In this document: positions 1 to 8,707 of the stretch, in pieces
How positions within the stretch are numbered: the first letter of the stretch is position 1
How the letters are laid out: each line of letters begins with the position of its first letter
From: Bacteroides pyogenes_A
GTDB lineage: Bacteria; Bacteroidota; Bacteroidia; Bacteroidales; Bacteroidaceae
Strand: one strand, 5' to 3'
Assembly: GCF_048595595.1 (NCBI RefSeq)
Contig: NZ_CP184347.1
Length of the DNA stretch: 64,000 bases
The notes under the pieces: model-generated
Told to the model about the DNA's origin: nothing
The model's input: the letters and a program-made list of their open reading frames with translations, nothing else
The model's database searches: none
Made by a program: the position numbers and the translations under genes

Positions 1-1
1 A

Positions 2-616
2 GGTATACCTTATATATATATAGATTCGAATATCAAAGAAGAGCCTCCTCTTGCTTTCTTCGGACAGAACTCACGCCAAAGCGGATATTTTGCCGCCCGC
101 ATCCTGATGCTACTTGCCGGAAATGAAAAAGAAGTCGTGATTTTCAGGAAAATACACGAAGGCATTGTGGGCTCCAACCAGCAGGAGAGCAGAGAAATAG
201 GCTTCAGGCAATACATGCGGGAGCATCATCCGCACTGCAACATATTGGAACTCGATCTGCATGCCGAGCGAAACGACGAAGACAACGCGATGCTCGACGA
301 GTTTTTCCGTTCCCACCCGGCGGTAAAGAACGGCATTACCTTCAACTCCAAAGTTTACATCATAGGCGAATACCTGCAAAAGCGAGGGAAAGAGGGATTC
401 AACCTCATAGGCTACGACCTGCTGGAGCGCAACGTGACCTGCCTGAAAGAAGGCAAGGTGTCTTTCCTCATCGCCCAACAACCGGAACTGCAAGGCTTCA
501 ACGGCATCAAGTCGCTTTGCGATCATCTCATCTTCAAGAAAGAGGTGACGTGCGTCAATTACATGCCTATCGACTTGTTGTCGGTGGAAACTATCGACTA
601 TTATCATAGCAAATAA
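2..616 (+). CDS. LacI-family regulator, sugar-binding domain (5' end missing)
   Basis: The reading frame is open from the first bases of the window, so only the C-terminal 204 residues are present. Phrases such as PLAFFGQNSRQSGYFAARIL near the start and NLIGYDLLERNVTCLKEG later match the periplasmic-binding-protein-like effector domain of Bacteroides LacI-type regulators (the sugar pocket and dimer face). The DNA-binding helix-turn-helix would lie outside the window. It converges with the M60 protease gene and shares a terminator with it, so it belongs to a unit that starts further left. Whether it controls the neighbouring SusCD operon cannot be told; its target is unknown. Confidence 0.75.
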   Translation, partial: GIPYIYIDSNIKEEPPLAFFGQNSRQSGYFAARILMLLAGNEKEVVIFRKIHEGIVGSNQQESREIGFRQYMREHHPHCNILELDLHAERNDEDNAMLDEFFRSHPAVKNGITFNSKVYIIGEYLQKRGKEGFNLIGYDLLERNVTCLKEGKVSFLIAQQPELQGFNGIKSLCDHLIFKKEVTCVNYMPIDLLSVETIDYYHSK

Positions 617-690
617 ACCCACCTCATTTCGCATCATCCAAATGAGTTTTACAGAACAACGTTCTGAGAATATTTCAATCAAACCGGATA

Positions 691-733
691 ATAATTAAAG
701 AGGGTACCCACGACGGACACCCTCTTTAATTAT
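691..733. terminator. Bidirectional terminator between convergent genes
   Basis: A perfect 15-bp inverted repeat (691-705 and 719-733) with a 13-nt loop. The stem is A/T-rich at the base and G/C-rich at the top, so both strands end in a T run. It sits between the LacI-type gene stop at 616 and the M60 gene stop at 779. Confidence 0.9.
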
Positions 734-778
734 ACACGTTCTTATTTGAAATACCACATTGTTTACATTGTCATCACA

Positions 779-3610
779 TTACAATACCACTTCTACTCGT
801 TTACCTGTTGCCGATACGCCATACACCTTGAAGGAGCTTTGCCAAGGCGTGCGCACATCAAACGTTGCTATGGACGAAGCCTCCAACACACCGTCTGAAA
901 TACAAACCATTTTCCCCTCTTCTTCGTTTACTACCTCATAAGCCACTACATTCTTCCAGTTTGTCATAGTCAAAACCTGCCCGCTGCGAGTCGCTGTTCC
1001 GGGTATAATGTCCGCTTTGGTCTTATAAACTTCCACTGTATTGTCTGTAATATACTCCAAAGCAACGTCCGGTTCCGGGAATCCCAAATCATTCACCCTT
1101 TTGATAATGTTGTCGACTTGAGATTGGGTAATCTTCATCCGGCCTTTTCCGTAATCATCTATTTCCACATCGACAGGCGTCAGGAAGCCCCATTTCTTGA
1201 AGAACCCGATAAGGTTTTTCTGCGCTTTCAGTGAAGCGATATAAACAAACTCAAGCTGCTGTTCTCCCGCCGTCGGCAAGTCGCTGTGTGTCCTTACATG
1301 CTCATATACATCGGGATAGAAACCTCCCTTGTCCGATTGTTGAAGTGGAGTTCTCCCAAGCACTTTTCCGAAGTATAACTCTAACTGCCACAAAGGAACC
1401 AGTTTGCAGAACACGTCGTTGTCGCCGAATGAAGAGTAGGAAAGCTGCGGTCTCGGAGCGACAAGGCTTGTCCATGCTTTCGAATAGCGGTTGCGGATAC
1501 CATTCCCCATATTCTCGGTTTGCAGGCGGGACGGACGATCGAATACGCTGGTTTGTATATATAAAGACATCACGTTGTTGGTCACCTCCGTCGTACCCAA
1601 CCATTTGAATCCCGGACGGGTTTGGTTGCAATGCCCCACTTCGTGAGCCGGTCCCCAAGGAGCCGCTTTAAATTTATTCACATCGCACAATTGTTGCAAT
1701 GTATCGTCATGATACCCGGTATGATAGTTGGTAGCGTACATATAGCTATGATACATTACGTTGAAATACATGCGGTTTCTGAAGACTTTATCGTATCTAT
1801 ACAACCCCATGAATTCCATTTCAGAATTCACAAGCAAATCATAAGCGTCTATCAACGCTTTCCCGTCGGGCGTCAATGTCCGGAACCGATAAGTCGGGAA
1901 AGTAAGATGGGCGTATTTCCCTACCAGATCGAAATAAGGATCTACAGCCTTATCGAGCAACCTCTTCCAATCTGAAGGCTGATGTTTGTTCGAATCGAAA
2001 TATCCGTTGACACTTCCCGAAGCAAAGTGTATTTTGATGGGTTGCGCGTTGTCGGCTTCTTCGATCGTCGATGTATGATACATCACATAAACCAATCCCT
2101 TGGTAGACATGCGCAATTTGTTCACTCCGGGATTTAGCGCATAATATGTCCCGCCGAATCCGTCGCCCTTCGGCTTGTCCAGATTCTGCACACGCAAGCT
2201 GATTGTTTTCCCATGCGTGTCGCCTACGAAAACAATGATTGTCTCATTCTCTTTTACCGAAATTCCGGTGGGGTTATCCAACAATGAATACGCATTCGTC
2301 TTGTGCGTGCGGGCCATTATGTCAGGATGAGGGTATGCCTTGAACTCATCTATACGGAATTCTCTGTCGTACTTTCCTTTCAGCATATGGTAAGCGATGT
2401 TTTTAAAGAAAGGATATTCGCATTTCAGAATTTCTTCTTCGGTGATGCCCGGCTTCAAATCGCTGCAAGTCTGGTCGCTGAAGAGTGTCGAATAGTCGAA
2501 GTTCTCGGGATTCTTCACATAAAACTCCATTTCGGCGCAAGAGGCGAATCCTTTTCCCGTTCCGAATCCGCTCTTCACTGTAAAGCGGAAAGATTTGGCC
2601 TGAACAGATTTAGGAAACTCCATTTTGGTAGCATGGGCTACGTTTTGAAGCACTTTAGTCATGAGCGGTTTAAAGAAACTTCCATCCTCGGAATATTCGA
2701 TGTCCACTTCTTTAAACCGGCCATTGGGATTCCCATCGCTTCGCGGATGATAAAGCAGGTAGTCTACCGTTGAGAGTTCCTCAAAATTGTACACCAAACT
2801 GATAGGAAAGTAGTTTTCCGGTTTATTATCCCAATTGGAGTGATACAAAGTGGTATAATCTCCGTCAAATGATTTTTCTATATTTTGACCTTGCTGGAAA
2901 GAAGATGCCGTGCCGCTTACCACTCTTATCTTGATATCGTCTTTTATTTCATCGCCCGGTTCGGCCTCATAGTTCCCCAATCCTTTTTGAGTAATGGCAA
3001 TAAGCGCTTTTTTCGGAGCTATATCATTGACGCCGGCATCCAATATTTCTGTTATCTCAATAGAGGCTTCACGCGATTGTTCATTCGTGGAAGCTCCTAC
3101 TGTGTATGAGTAATCAGTGCTCACCATTTCGGGAGCGCGCGTTCTTGAAGTTGGTTTGACCCATTCGGGAAGTCCTTCGATTCCTACTTTTACGTTGGCG
3201 GTTACCGTGAATTTGATGTTGCCTCCCGAAGCGTTAAGCAAGAAAATCTGTTGATCGATAAGGATAGCCGGTTCATAACCCAATTGGCGGACTTTGATTG
3301 TCTTTGTCTGCTTATCGAATGTAAGCGTTATTATCGCTTCGCGAACCAGTCGATCGTTACTTTCATCAACGGAAATACGTAAAAAATTTCCGGAAGGGGT
3401 AGGATGACACCAGCTTTTATCAGCCGTTGCGCTCCAACCGGTGATATTGGTTTTTACACTCACCTCTTGAACACCGGCACCATTTTCGAAGTCTACCACT
3501 TCTTTCCCCACAGTAATAGTCGGGGCAGACAGCCCATCGTCGCTTGAAGAGCATCCGATGTTGAGCAAACATAAAAATAAAAAGTAAAAAAATAATATAT
3601 TTCTATTCAT
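779..3610 (-). CDS. M60-family (mucinase-type) zinc metalloprotease lipoprotein with BACON and F5/8C domains
   Basis: A 943-residue secreted lipoprotein. The start at 3610 gives a clean signal peptide ending in a lipobox (LLNIGC, Cys about residue 20); a longer frame to 3664 has no signal. Domains in order: a BACON domain (about 30-110), a second Ig-like region (about 115-235), an F5/8-type C / discoidin-like carbohydrate-binding domain (about 250-380), then an M60 peptidase-like region. The gluzincin motif HEVGH is at residues 656-660, with a likely third zinc ligand Glu at 675 (TTEV). M60 peptidases of Bacteroides cleave heavily O-glycosylated proteins such as mucins. Last gene of the SusCD operon, followed by a terminator. 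The family call is firm; the substrate is inferred. Confidence 0.88.
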   Translation of the reverse strand: MNRNILFFYFLFLCLLNIGCSSSDDGLSAPTITVGKEVVDFENGAGVQEVSVKTNITGWSATADKSWCHPTPSGNFLRISVDESNDRLVREAIITLTFDKQTKTIKVRQLGYEPAILIDQQIFLLNASGGNIKFTVTANVKVGIEGLPEWVKPTSRTRAPEMVSTDYSYTVGASTNEQSREASIEITEILDAGVNDIAPKKALIAITQKGLGNYEAEPGDEIKDDIKIRVVSGTASSFQQGQNIEKSFDGDYTTLYHSNWDNKPENYFPISLVYNFEELSTVDYLLYHPRSDGNPNGRFKEVDIEYSEDGSFFKPLMTKVLQNVAHATKMEFPKSVQAKSFRFTVKSGFGTGKGFASCAEMEFYVKNPENFDYSTLFSDQTCSDLKPGITEEEILKCEYPFFKNIAYHMLKGKYDREFRIDEFKAYPHPDIMARTHKTNAYSLLDNPTGISVKENETIIVFVGDTHGKTISLRVQNLDKPKGDGFGGTYYALNPGVNKLRMSTKGLVYVMYHTSTIEEADNAQPIKIHFASGSVNGYFDSNKHQPSDWKRLLDKAVDPYFDLVGKYAHLTFPTYRFRTLTPDGKALIDAYDLLVNSEMEFMGLYRYDKVFRNRMYFNVMYHSYMYATNYHTGYHDDTLQQLCDVNKFKAAPWGPAHEVGHCNQTRPGFKWLGTTEVTNNVMSLYIQTSVFDRPSRLQTENMGNGIRNRYSKAWTSLVAPRPQLSYSSFGDNDVFCKLVPLWQLELYFGKVLGRTPLQQSDKGGFYPDVYEHVRTHSDLPTAGEQQLEFVYIASLKAQKNLIGFFKKWGFLTPVDVEIDDYGKGRMKITQSQVDNIIKRVNDLGFPEPDVALEYITDNTVEVYKTKADIIPGTATRSGQVLTMTNWKNVVAYEVVNEEEGKMVCISDGVLEASSIATFDVRTPWQSSFKVYGVSATGKRVEVVL

Positions 3611-3736
3611 AATGCGTTGATTTATGATAAAAGGCGGGAACATGAGTCGGTATAATTCATTCAACTTATGCTCCCGCCGGGGTTTATAGAAGCTGCTTAT
3701 ATATAAAGCGGCATTGTAAATTCATATCAGCCTTTG

Positions 3737-5563
3737 CTATAGTTTGTCTATAATCCAAGCTTCATCATGTATCTCGTATATATAGATTTCGGCCATATTC
3801 CACCATTCTTTTCCGGTCCAAGTGGATGGATCAGGTCCGTTCAGCGGATCTTTAGAACGACGAGCCGTAGGCAAGAAGCGAACATAATTATAATTTTTGT
3901 CTGCTGTCACATACCCGTTGGCCGTACCCGGCTGTCCTCTTCCGGACGGAAGCGTATAGGTAATTTCGCCGATTTTGTGCCATTCGCTGTCGTTGTCACC
4001 GCCGGTGTCGCTCACCAATATATCCGTACGTTTGATATCTCCTCCACCATCACCATTATGACGTCCGACATACTCTATCGTAAACTTCTTATAAATCGGT
4101 TGGGAGAAATTGAATTGCAAATAATGCGGCTTCTTGCCCGGAGAAGTAGGACCCCAGAAAGAGTGATAGTAAGTATTTACCTTCCTGTCTACCAAAGCAG
4201 GTATACCACCACCGTCATTAGTCTGTGTCGCATTGGCCGTAATCATGGACTCCGTCAGTGTGACTTCTTTTTTCTCGCTCCACTCAAGCGAACGGCTCTT
4301 CACCGTCAACGGAGAGGCAGTCTCCAACCCTGTAGGACCGTATGTTTTCACAGTGAATTCATACTCACCCGCAAAAGCAAAAGTGGAATCCAATTTACAT
4401 GTTGTCACATTCTTGTCTGTCAGTTCTTTTCTGACATTCATTCTCCTCGGCGTATCCAGATAAGTAATTACCACTTTCGAATAATTCGCTTTTTCAGGTT
4501 TATCCCACGAAAGTTTAATAAATCCTTCACCCGGTATTGCCATCAGATTAACTACATTGTTGGGAGGAACAGGAACAAATGCCTTCTGATTAATAGTCAC
4601 GACAAAAGAACTCTCTTCTTCTTCGTTGTTACTCTTAATCGTTACTTTTCCGGTACGTGGTTCTTCCACTTCATTCGGTTGAACAATGAGCACCAATTCA
4701 TCATTTGATATACCCCTTGTTTTAGGACGAATTTGAATCCATTCTTGAGCGTCTTCCGCAACAGTTACGGTATATGAGTCATCTCCTCCATTTCTGCCGA
4801 ATGGGACACGGACAATATCACCGGCATCCTCTACTTCAAATTCAGTCTTTCCTTCAATAGGCACCACGATAAATCCTCTCTTATCTTGCTTGATAAGCAA
4901 TTCCTTAGTTACATTGTAATTTAAGGAAGATTGGAGAATAAGCATGCAATAACGCTCTTCCAGTTCAGTGTTCTGATCAAGATTCAATGTCAGATAAACG
5001 ATTTCCGAATTGTCGGATTCTCCTCTACCGGACGGAGTGTAATGCACCCAATTACAAGTATCCGGAATAAGCACATGGTCTACAACCAAATTCGTGCGCA
5101 AAGGTATCTCCAATGTTTCGGCTGTCGGTTCCACAGTAGTGGTCATTATATTCTTGACCATTTTAAAGTTCTCATTTTCTACGATCTCCAAAGTCGACTC
5201 TTTTCCGAATTGTCTCACTTGAATATCATACTTCTGATGCCCATAAGCAATTGTTACCAACGCTTTTCTTTCTTTGTAATTGTTGTTTTCACCTGCATTG
5301 ACTGTGACTAAGCCTTCCGCTTTAGACACCTCACACCAGGGAGCGTTAGACGTTGCCGTCCATTTGTCCAAAGGAATATTTGTTTGAACAGGTATTTCTT
5401 TATTGCCTCCTTCAAGGGGTAGTAAAATAAGCCCCTGATTTTTATGAGACACTACCAAACTCGACACATGAAAATCGGTCTCATAATCCGGCGAACATGA
5501 GAAGAATCCGCCGGCTATTCCAATCAGGCCTATCAGTGTTATAATAAATATATTCTTTTTCAT
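3737..5563 (-). CDS. BACON-domain surface lipoprotein with FN3-like and discoidin-like C-terminus
   Basis: A 608-residue lipoprotein; the signal peptide ends at FFSC (Cys about 23). BACON-type repeats (about 35-115 and further Ig-like repeats to about 330) carry the typical tract of a small polar motif followed by I-x-V-x-Q (IQVRQFG, LLIKQDK, VTINQKA). A fibronectin-III-like or DUF4998-like segment follows (about 335-425: IKLSWDKPEKANYSKVVI). The last 150 residues resemble an F5/8C carbohydrate-binding fold (ALVDRKVNTYYHSFWG, HYLQFNFSQPIYKKFTIEYV). No catalytic motif is seen. Probably a surface glycan-binding protein (SusE/F-like position) working with the SusCD pair and the M60 protease, whose stop-to-start gap from this gene is about 125 bp. 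Confidence 0.8.
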   Translation of the reverse strand: MKKNIFIITLIGLIGIAGGFFSCSPDYETDFHVSSLVVSHKNQGLILLPLEGGNKEIPVQTNIPLDKWTATSNAPWCEVSKAEGLVTVNAGENNNYKERKALVTIAYGHQKYDIQVRQFGKESTLEIVENENFKMVKNIMTTTVEPTAETLEIPLRTNLVVDHVLIPDTCNWVHYTPSGRGESDNSEIVYLTLNLDQNTELEERYCMLILQSSLNYNVTKELLIKQDKRGFIVVPIEGKTEFEVEDAGDIVRVPFGRNGGDDSYTVTVAEDAQEWIQIRPKTRGISNDELVLIVQPNEVEEPRTGKVTIKSNNEEEESSFVVTINQKAFVPVPPNNVVNLMAIPGEGFIKLSWDKPEKANYSKVVITYLDTPRRMNVRKELTDKNVTTCKLDSTFAFAGEYEFTVKTYGPTGLETASPLTVKSRSLEWSEKKEVTLTESMITANATQTNDGGGIPALVDRKVNTYYHSFWGPTSPGKKPHYLQFNFSQPIYKKFTIEYVGRHNGDGGGDIKRTDILVSDTGGDNDSEWHKIGEITYTLPSGRGQPGTANGYVTADKNYNYVRFLPTARRSKDPLNGPDPSTWTGKEWWNMAEIYIYEIHDEAWIIDKL

Positions 5564-5587
5564 AACATTTCAAATATTAAAAGTTCT

Positions 5588-6637
5588 CTATAGTTGATCT
5601 GCCCGGGGGTTAAATTCATAGCGCAATTTAGCTTGCACTGTTTTCATCGGACCGGGAGCAAAAGAACCGTCGTTTTGTTTTACTTTAAGCAAACGATATT
5701 TATAATGTACACGGAATTCTTTATAGAATTTAGAGTTTCCTCCTCCTAACACCTGCATTTCATTCAACAGGAAAGTATTGTCATATTCACCCAGCGGAGT
5801 CATCATTTTTACCTCCATTTCTTCTTCCTTATAAGGTTTGATAGTAATATATCTCGCCAAAGGATTTTCCGGAAGCTGTTCTCCCACTTCGATAATAATA
5901 CTCTTCTGGTTGATTTGCCGTAAAGCCTTCTTATAATCGCCGTACTCCTCATCTCCTGCAAGGAAACGAACCGAGTTTTTCGTCAACGGAAATGCTGTCA
6001 ACGAGTTTGTCGGTCTTCTCAATGTAGCGGTTCCGGTCGGAGTAGTGGCAGGGGTAATCACTTTAGCACTATTATAACTGTATGCCATCTGCCTTGCGGT
6101 CGACGCATAATCGTTCTTCCAGTGAATACGAAGCAACACATGACGCTTTTTCGGATTATACGGAGTCTCCGTATTTTTGTCAATCTCATAATTCAGCATA
6201 TAAACACTGTCCGGTGATAGTTTGCTCAGGTTTTTCAAACGGAAAGGAAATAACACCTGAGATTTACCGGCAGGAATATCTTGCCTCAACTCCGGCTCTT
6301 CATAGCATTCAGCAGGCAGTCTTCGTGCATAACGTTCAGTTTCGATATCAAAATTCGATTTATTATAAGCATTAAATAAAGAATCGGAATTTATAAGAGA
6401 AACGGAATATGCTTGGTTGGAAGGCCGAGATCCGCTCAAACCGGCTACAATATTGATGATTGCGCCTTTTTCACTCGTTTCATCCGCCATATCCACCACT
6501 TGCCTGTCAAACACTCCTTCTGTATTTTGAAGCAAGTTAATTTCCTTACGATATTGTTCCTGATCAAAATCGTAGCTGTTGCAGGCGCCTAAAACAGCAC
6601 ATACTGTGCATAATAATATAGAATATTTATATTTCAT
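5588..6637 (-). CDS. DUF1735/DUF4361 (BT_3987-like) surface lipoprotein
   Basis: A 349-residue lipoprotein with lipobox LGAC (Cys about 19). The N-terminal half (YRKEINLLQNTEGVFD..., with IINIVAGLSGS) fits the BT_3987-like/DUF1735 domain and the C-terminal third (PLARYITIKPYKEEEMEV, FYKEFRVHYKYRLLKV) fits DUF4361. These pairs are standard in Bacteroides glycan loci and act as cell-surface glycan-binding proteins. It lies between SusD and the BACON lipoprotein with gaps of about 20-25 bp, so it is co-transcribed. Ligand unknown. Confidence 0.8.
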   Translation of the reverse strand: MKYKYSILLCTVCAVLGACNSYDFDQEQYRKEINLLQNTEGVFDRQVVDMADETSEKGAIINIVAGLSGSRPSNQAYSVSLINSDSLFNAYNKSNFDIETERYARRLPAECYEEPELRQDIPAGKSQVLFPFRLKNLSKLSPDSVYMLNYEIDKNTETPYNPKKRHVLLRIHWKNDYASTARQMAYSYNSAKVITPATTPTGTATLRRPTNSLTAFPLTKNSVRFLAGDEEYGDYKKALRQINQKSIIIEVGEQLPENPLARYITIKPYKEEEMEVKMMTPLGEYDNTFLLNEMQVLGGGNSKFYKEFRVHYKYRLLKVKQNDGSFAPGPMKTVQAKLRYEFNPRADQL

Positions 6638-6658
6638 GTCTTACAATATTAAAATAAA

Positions 6659-8692
6659 TTATCTTTCCCATCCCGGATTTTGCGCCATGCGAGGCACTTT
6701 AATCAACTCATTGTGATGCAGAGGCAGGAACACCATCCTGGGTTTAGACACACGGTCGCGAATATTTTGTTCGTTAATTTGTACGAGATTCCAAAAACCT
6801 ATATTTCCATTCTGGTCGGTACGGTCTCTGTTTACATCAAGTCCTTTCCAGTTTTCCGACTGTGAATCGTCAAGGAAAGTACCCCAACGACGTGTATCGA
6901 AGTATCGGTATCCTTCATTGAAAAGTTCCACTTGACGTTCGTTACGGATAACTTTCTCGAAAGCGTCCCTGTCGGCAAGAACAGCTTCGCTGACCGTGGG
7001 CAGACCTACGCGATAACGAATTTGACTGAAATATCTGTTCATTTCAGCAATATCTCTGGTCACTGTCACAGGTTTCAGCTCACCTGTAATGTCATGCACC
7101 TCAACGGTCTCACTGCCTTGGATGTTGTTCATGGCCTCAATGTACTCCAAAAGGACTTCAGCATAGCGGATGATAGCGAATGGCTTCACCATCACCGTGG
7201 TACCGTTCACCTTTGCATAAGAATCGTCCGGATGAATATATTTTACCGGCACATATCCCGTAATACAATAATCGTTCGGGTTGTTTCCGGCGCCGGCCTT
7301 ACCCGCTTCCTGATCATCATTCGAATACCAGAACTGTTTGTTAATAAAAGCCTTATCCGCACTGGCGGTATTCATCTCCCAATAACGTCCCGGGAAACCG
7401 ATAGAAGCATAAAAACGCGCCGAACGGTTGTCGTACATCTTCGGGACTCCAGCCATCAATTGATAAGTTCCCAATACTTTCGTAGTCGGAGTCACTTGCG
7501 TCAAATCGGAAACATATTCTTCAGACTCATTTACCGTCTTACCGTCATTCATAAGGAAGCAATCGACTACTCTTTGCGGAACAGACATACCGCCCCATCC
7601 CTGATACTTTACAGGGAATGAATGACGCGTGTATCCTCTTACATTACCTGACGATTCTACCGCCCAAATAAACTCTTTGTTTACCTTAGGCATACTTTCG
7701 CCCGTAAACATATCGGCATAAGAATGGAACGGATCAATATTTCCGGCACCATCGGGAAAAGTTCCTGTAGGCACACTCGGGTGTAAAGGATACGGATTTG
7801 TTTTGTCTTTTTCTACCGTATGCAATTCATAATAGCCCATATCGATAACCTGCTTGGCTGCCGCTGCCGCAACCGCCCAGCGCTTGGGATCGTACTCCTG
7901 ATTCACATAATACACTTGATCGCTTTCTCTCAACCAATTGCCGAAACATCTCTTGGCAGAAGCTCCTCCATTAAACGTAGGTGATGCCTGGAACAAACGC
8001 AAACGCGCAATCAGTGCCAAAGCCGCTCCTTTGGTGGGGCGCTCGAAAAAGTTCAACGATTGTTGTTGAGGACCCAGCATTCCTTTCAACGACAGTGCAA
8101 ACTCATTACATATATAATCGATCGATTCATCGTAAGTACTACGTTCCCTATCATAGTATTCGGCAGGTTTATCGGTAGTAATAATCTCATCACCCACAAT
8201 GAGACAAGGGCCCCAGTTCATCAGCAGGTGATAATAAGCATATCCTCGAATGAAATGCACATAAGCTTTGTATTCCCGTTTGTCTCCGTCGGTCATATCT
8301 TGCACATTCTCCACATTGACCAACATCTTATTGCAACGAGCGATAACCCGATACATATCATCCCACAATCCCCAGTTGGGAATATAATTCTCATTAATAT
8401 TTCCCACAGAGAATTGCGCTCCCCAAAACTCCGAGGTCTGCCATTTTACGGTAATCTCGTCCGATGCTGTTTGCCCGGGATTCCAAGAACTTCCCCAAAT
8501 CTTTCCCGGATCGGGAAACGCTGAGGGCGTATTCCACAAATAACCTTCGGCATTGGCCTGGCTGTGAAAAATAGAGTCTTCTTTGAATGTAGCCTCAAAG
8601 TAGCGATCTACATCTAAAAAATTACACGAAGTCAGCAGCATTGAGCCGAATATCGCTACCCCGGTAATATATGTCAATATCTTCTTTTTCAT
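6659..8692 (-). CDS. SusD/RagB-family nutrient-binding lipoprotein
   Basis: A 677-residue outer-membrane lipoprotein, signal peptide with lipobox LTSC (Cys about 23) then NFLDVDRYFEATF, the classic SusD opening. Tetratricopeptide-like helices include AYVHFIRGYAYYHLLMNWG (about 145-165); the C-terminal SusD signature FEKVIRNERQVELFNEGYRYFDTRRW-like segment (split here, about 600) is intact. SusD proteins form the lid over a SusC transporter and bind the oligosaccharide or glycopeptide. Sixteen base pairs separate it from susC upstream. Confidence 0.95.
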   Translation of the reverse strand: MKKKILTYITGVAIFGSMLLTSCNFLDVDRYFEATFKEDSIFHSQANAEGYLWNTPSAFPDPGKIWGSSWNPGQTASDEITVKWQTSEFWGAQFSVGNINENYIPNWGLWDDMYRVIARCNKMLVNVENVQDMTDGDKREYKAYVHFIRGYAYYHLLMNWGPCLIVGDEIITTDKPAEYYDRERSTYDESIDYICNEFALSLKGMLGPQQQSLNFFERPTKGAALALIARLRLFQASPTFNGGASAKRCFGNWLRESDQVYYVNQEYDPKRWAVAAAAAKQVIDMGYYELHTVEKDKTNPYPLHPSVPTGTFPDGAGNIDPFHSYADMFTGESMPKVNKEFIWAVESSGNVRGYTRHSFPVKYQGWGGMSVPQRVVDCFLMNDGKTVNESEEYVSDLTQVTPTTKVLGTYQLMAGVPKMYDNRSARFYASIGFPGRYWEMNTASADKAFINKQFWYSNDDQEAGKAGAGNNPNDYCITGYVPVKYIHPDDSYAKVNGTTVMVKPFAIIRYAEVLLEYIEAMNNIQGSETVEVHDITGELKPVTVTRDIAEMNRYFSQIRYRVGLPTVSEAVLADRDAFEKVIRNERQVELFNEGYRYFDTRRWGTFLDDSQSENWKGLDVNRDRTDQNGNIGFWNLVQINEQNIRDRVSKPRMVFLPLHHNELIKVPRMAQNPGWER

Positions 8693-8707
8693 ATATAAAT
8701 ATCTGTA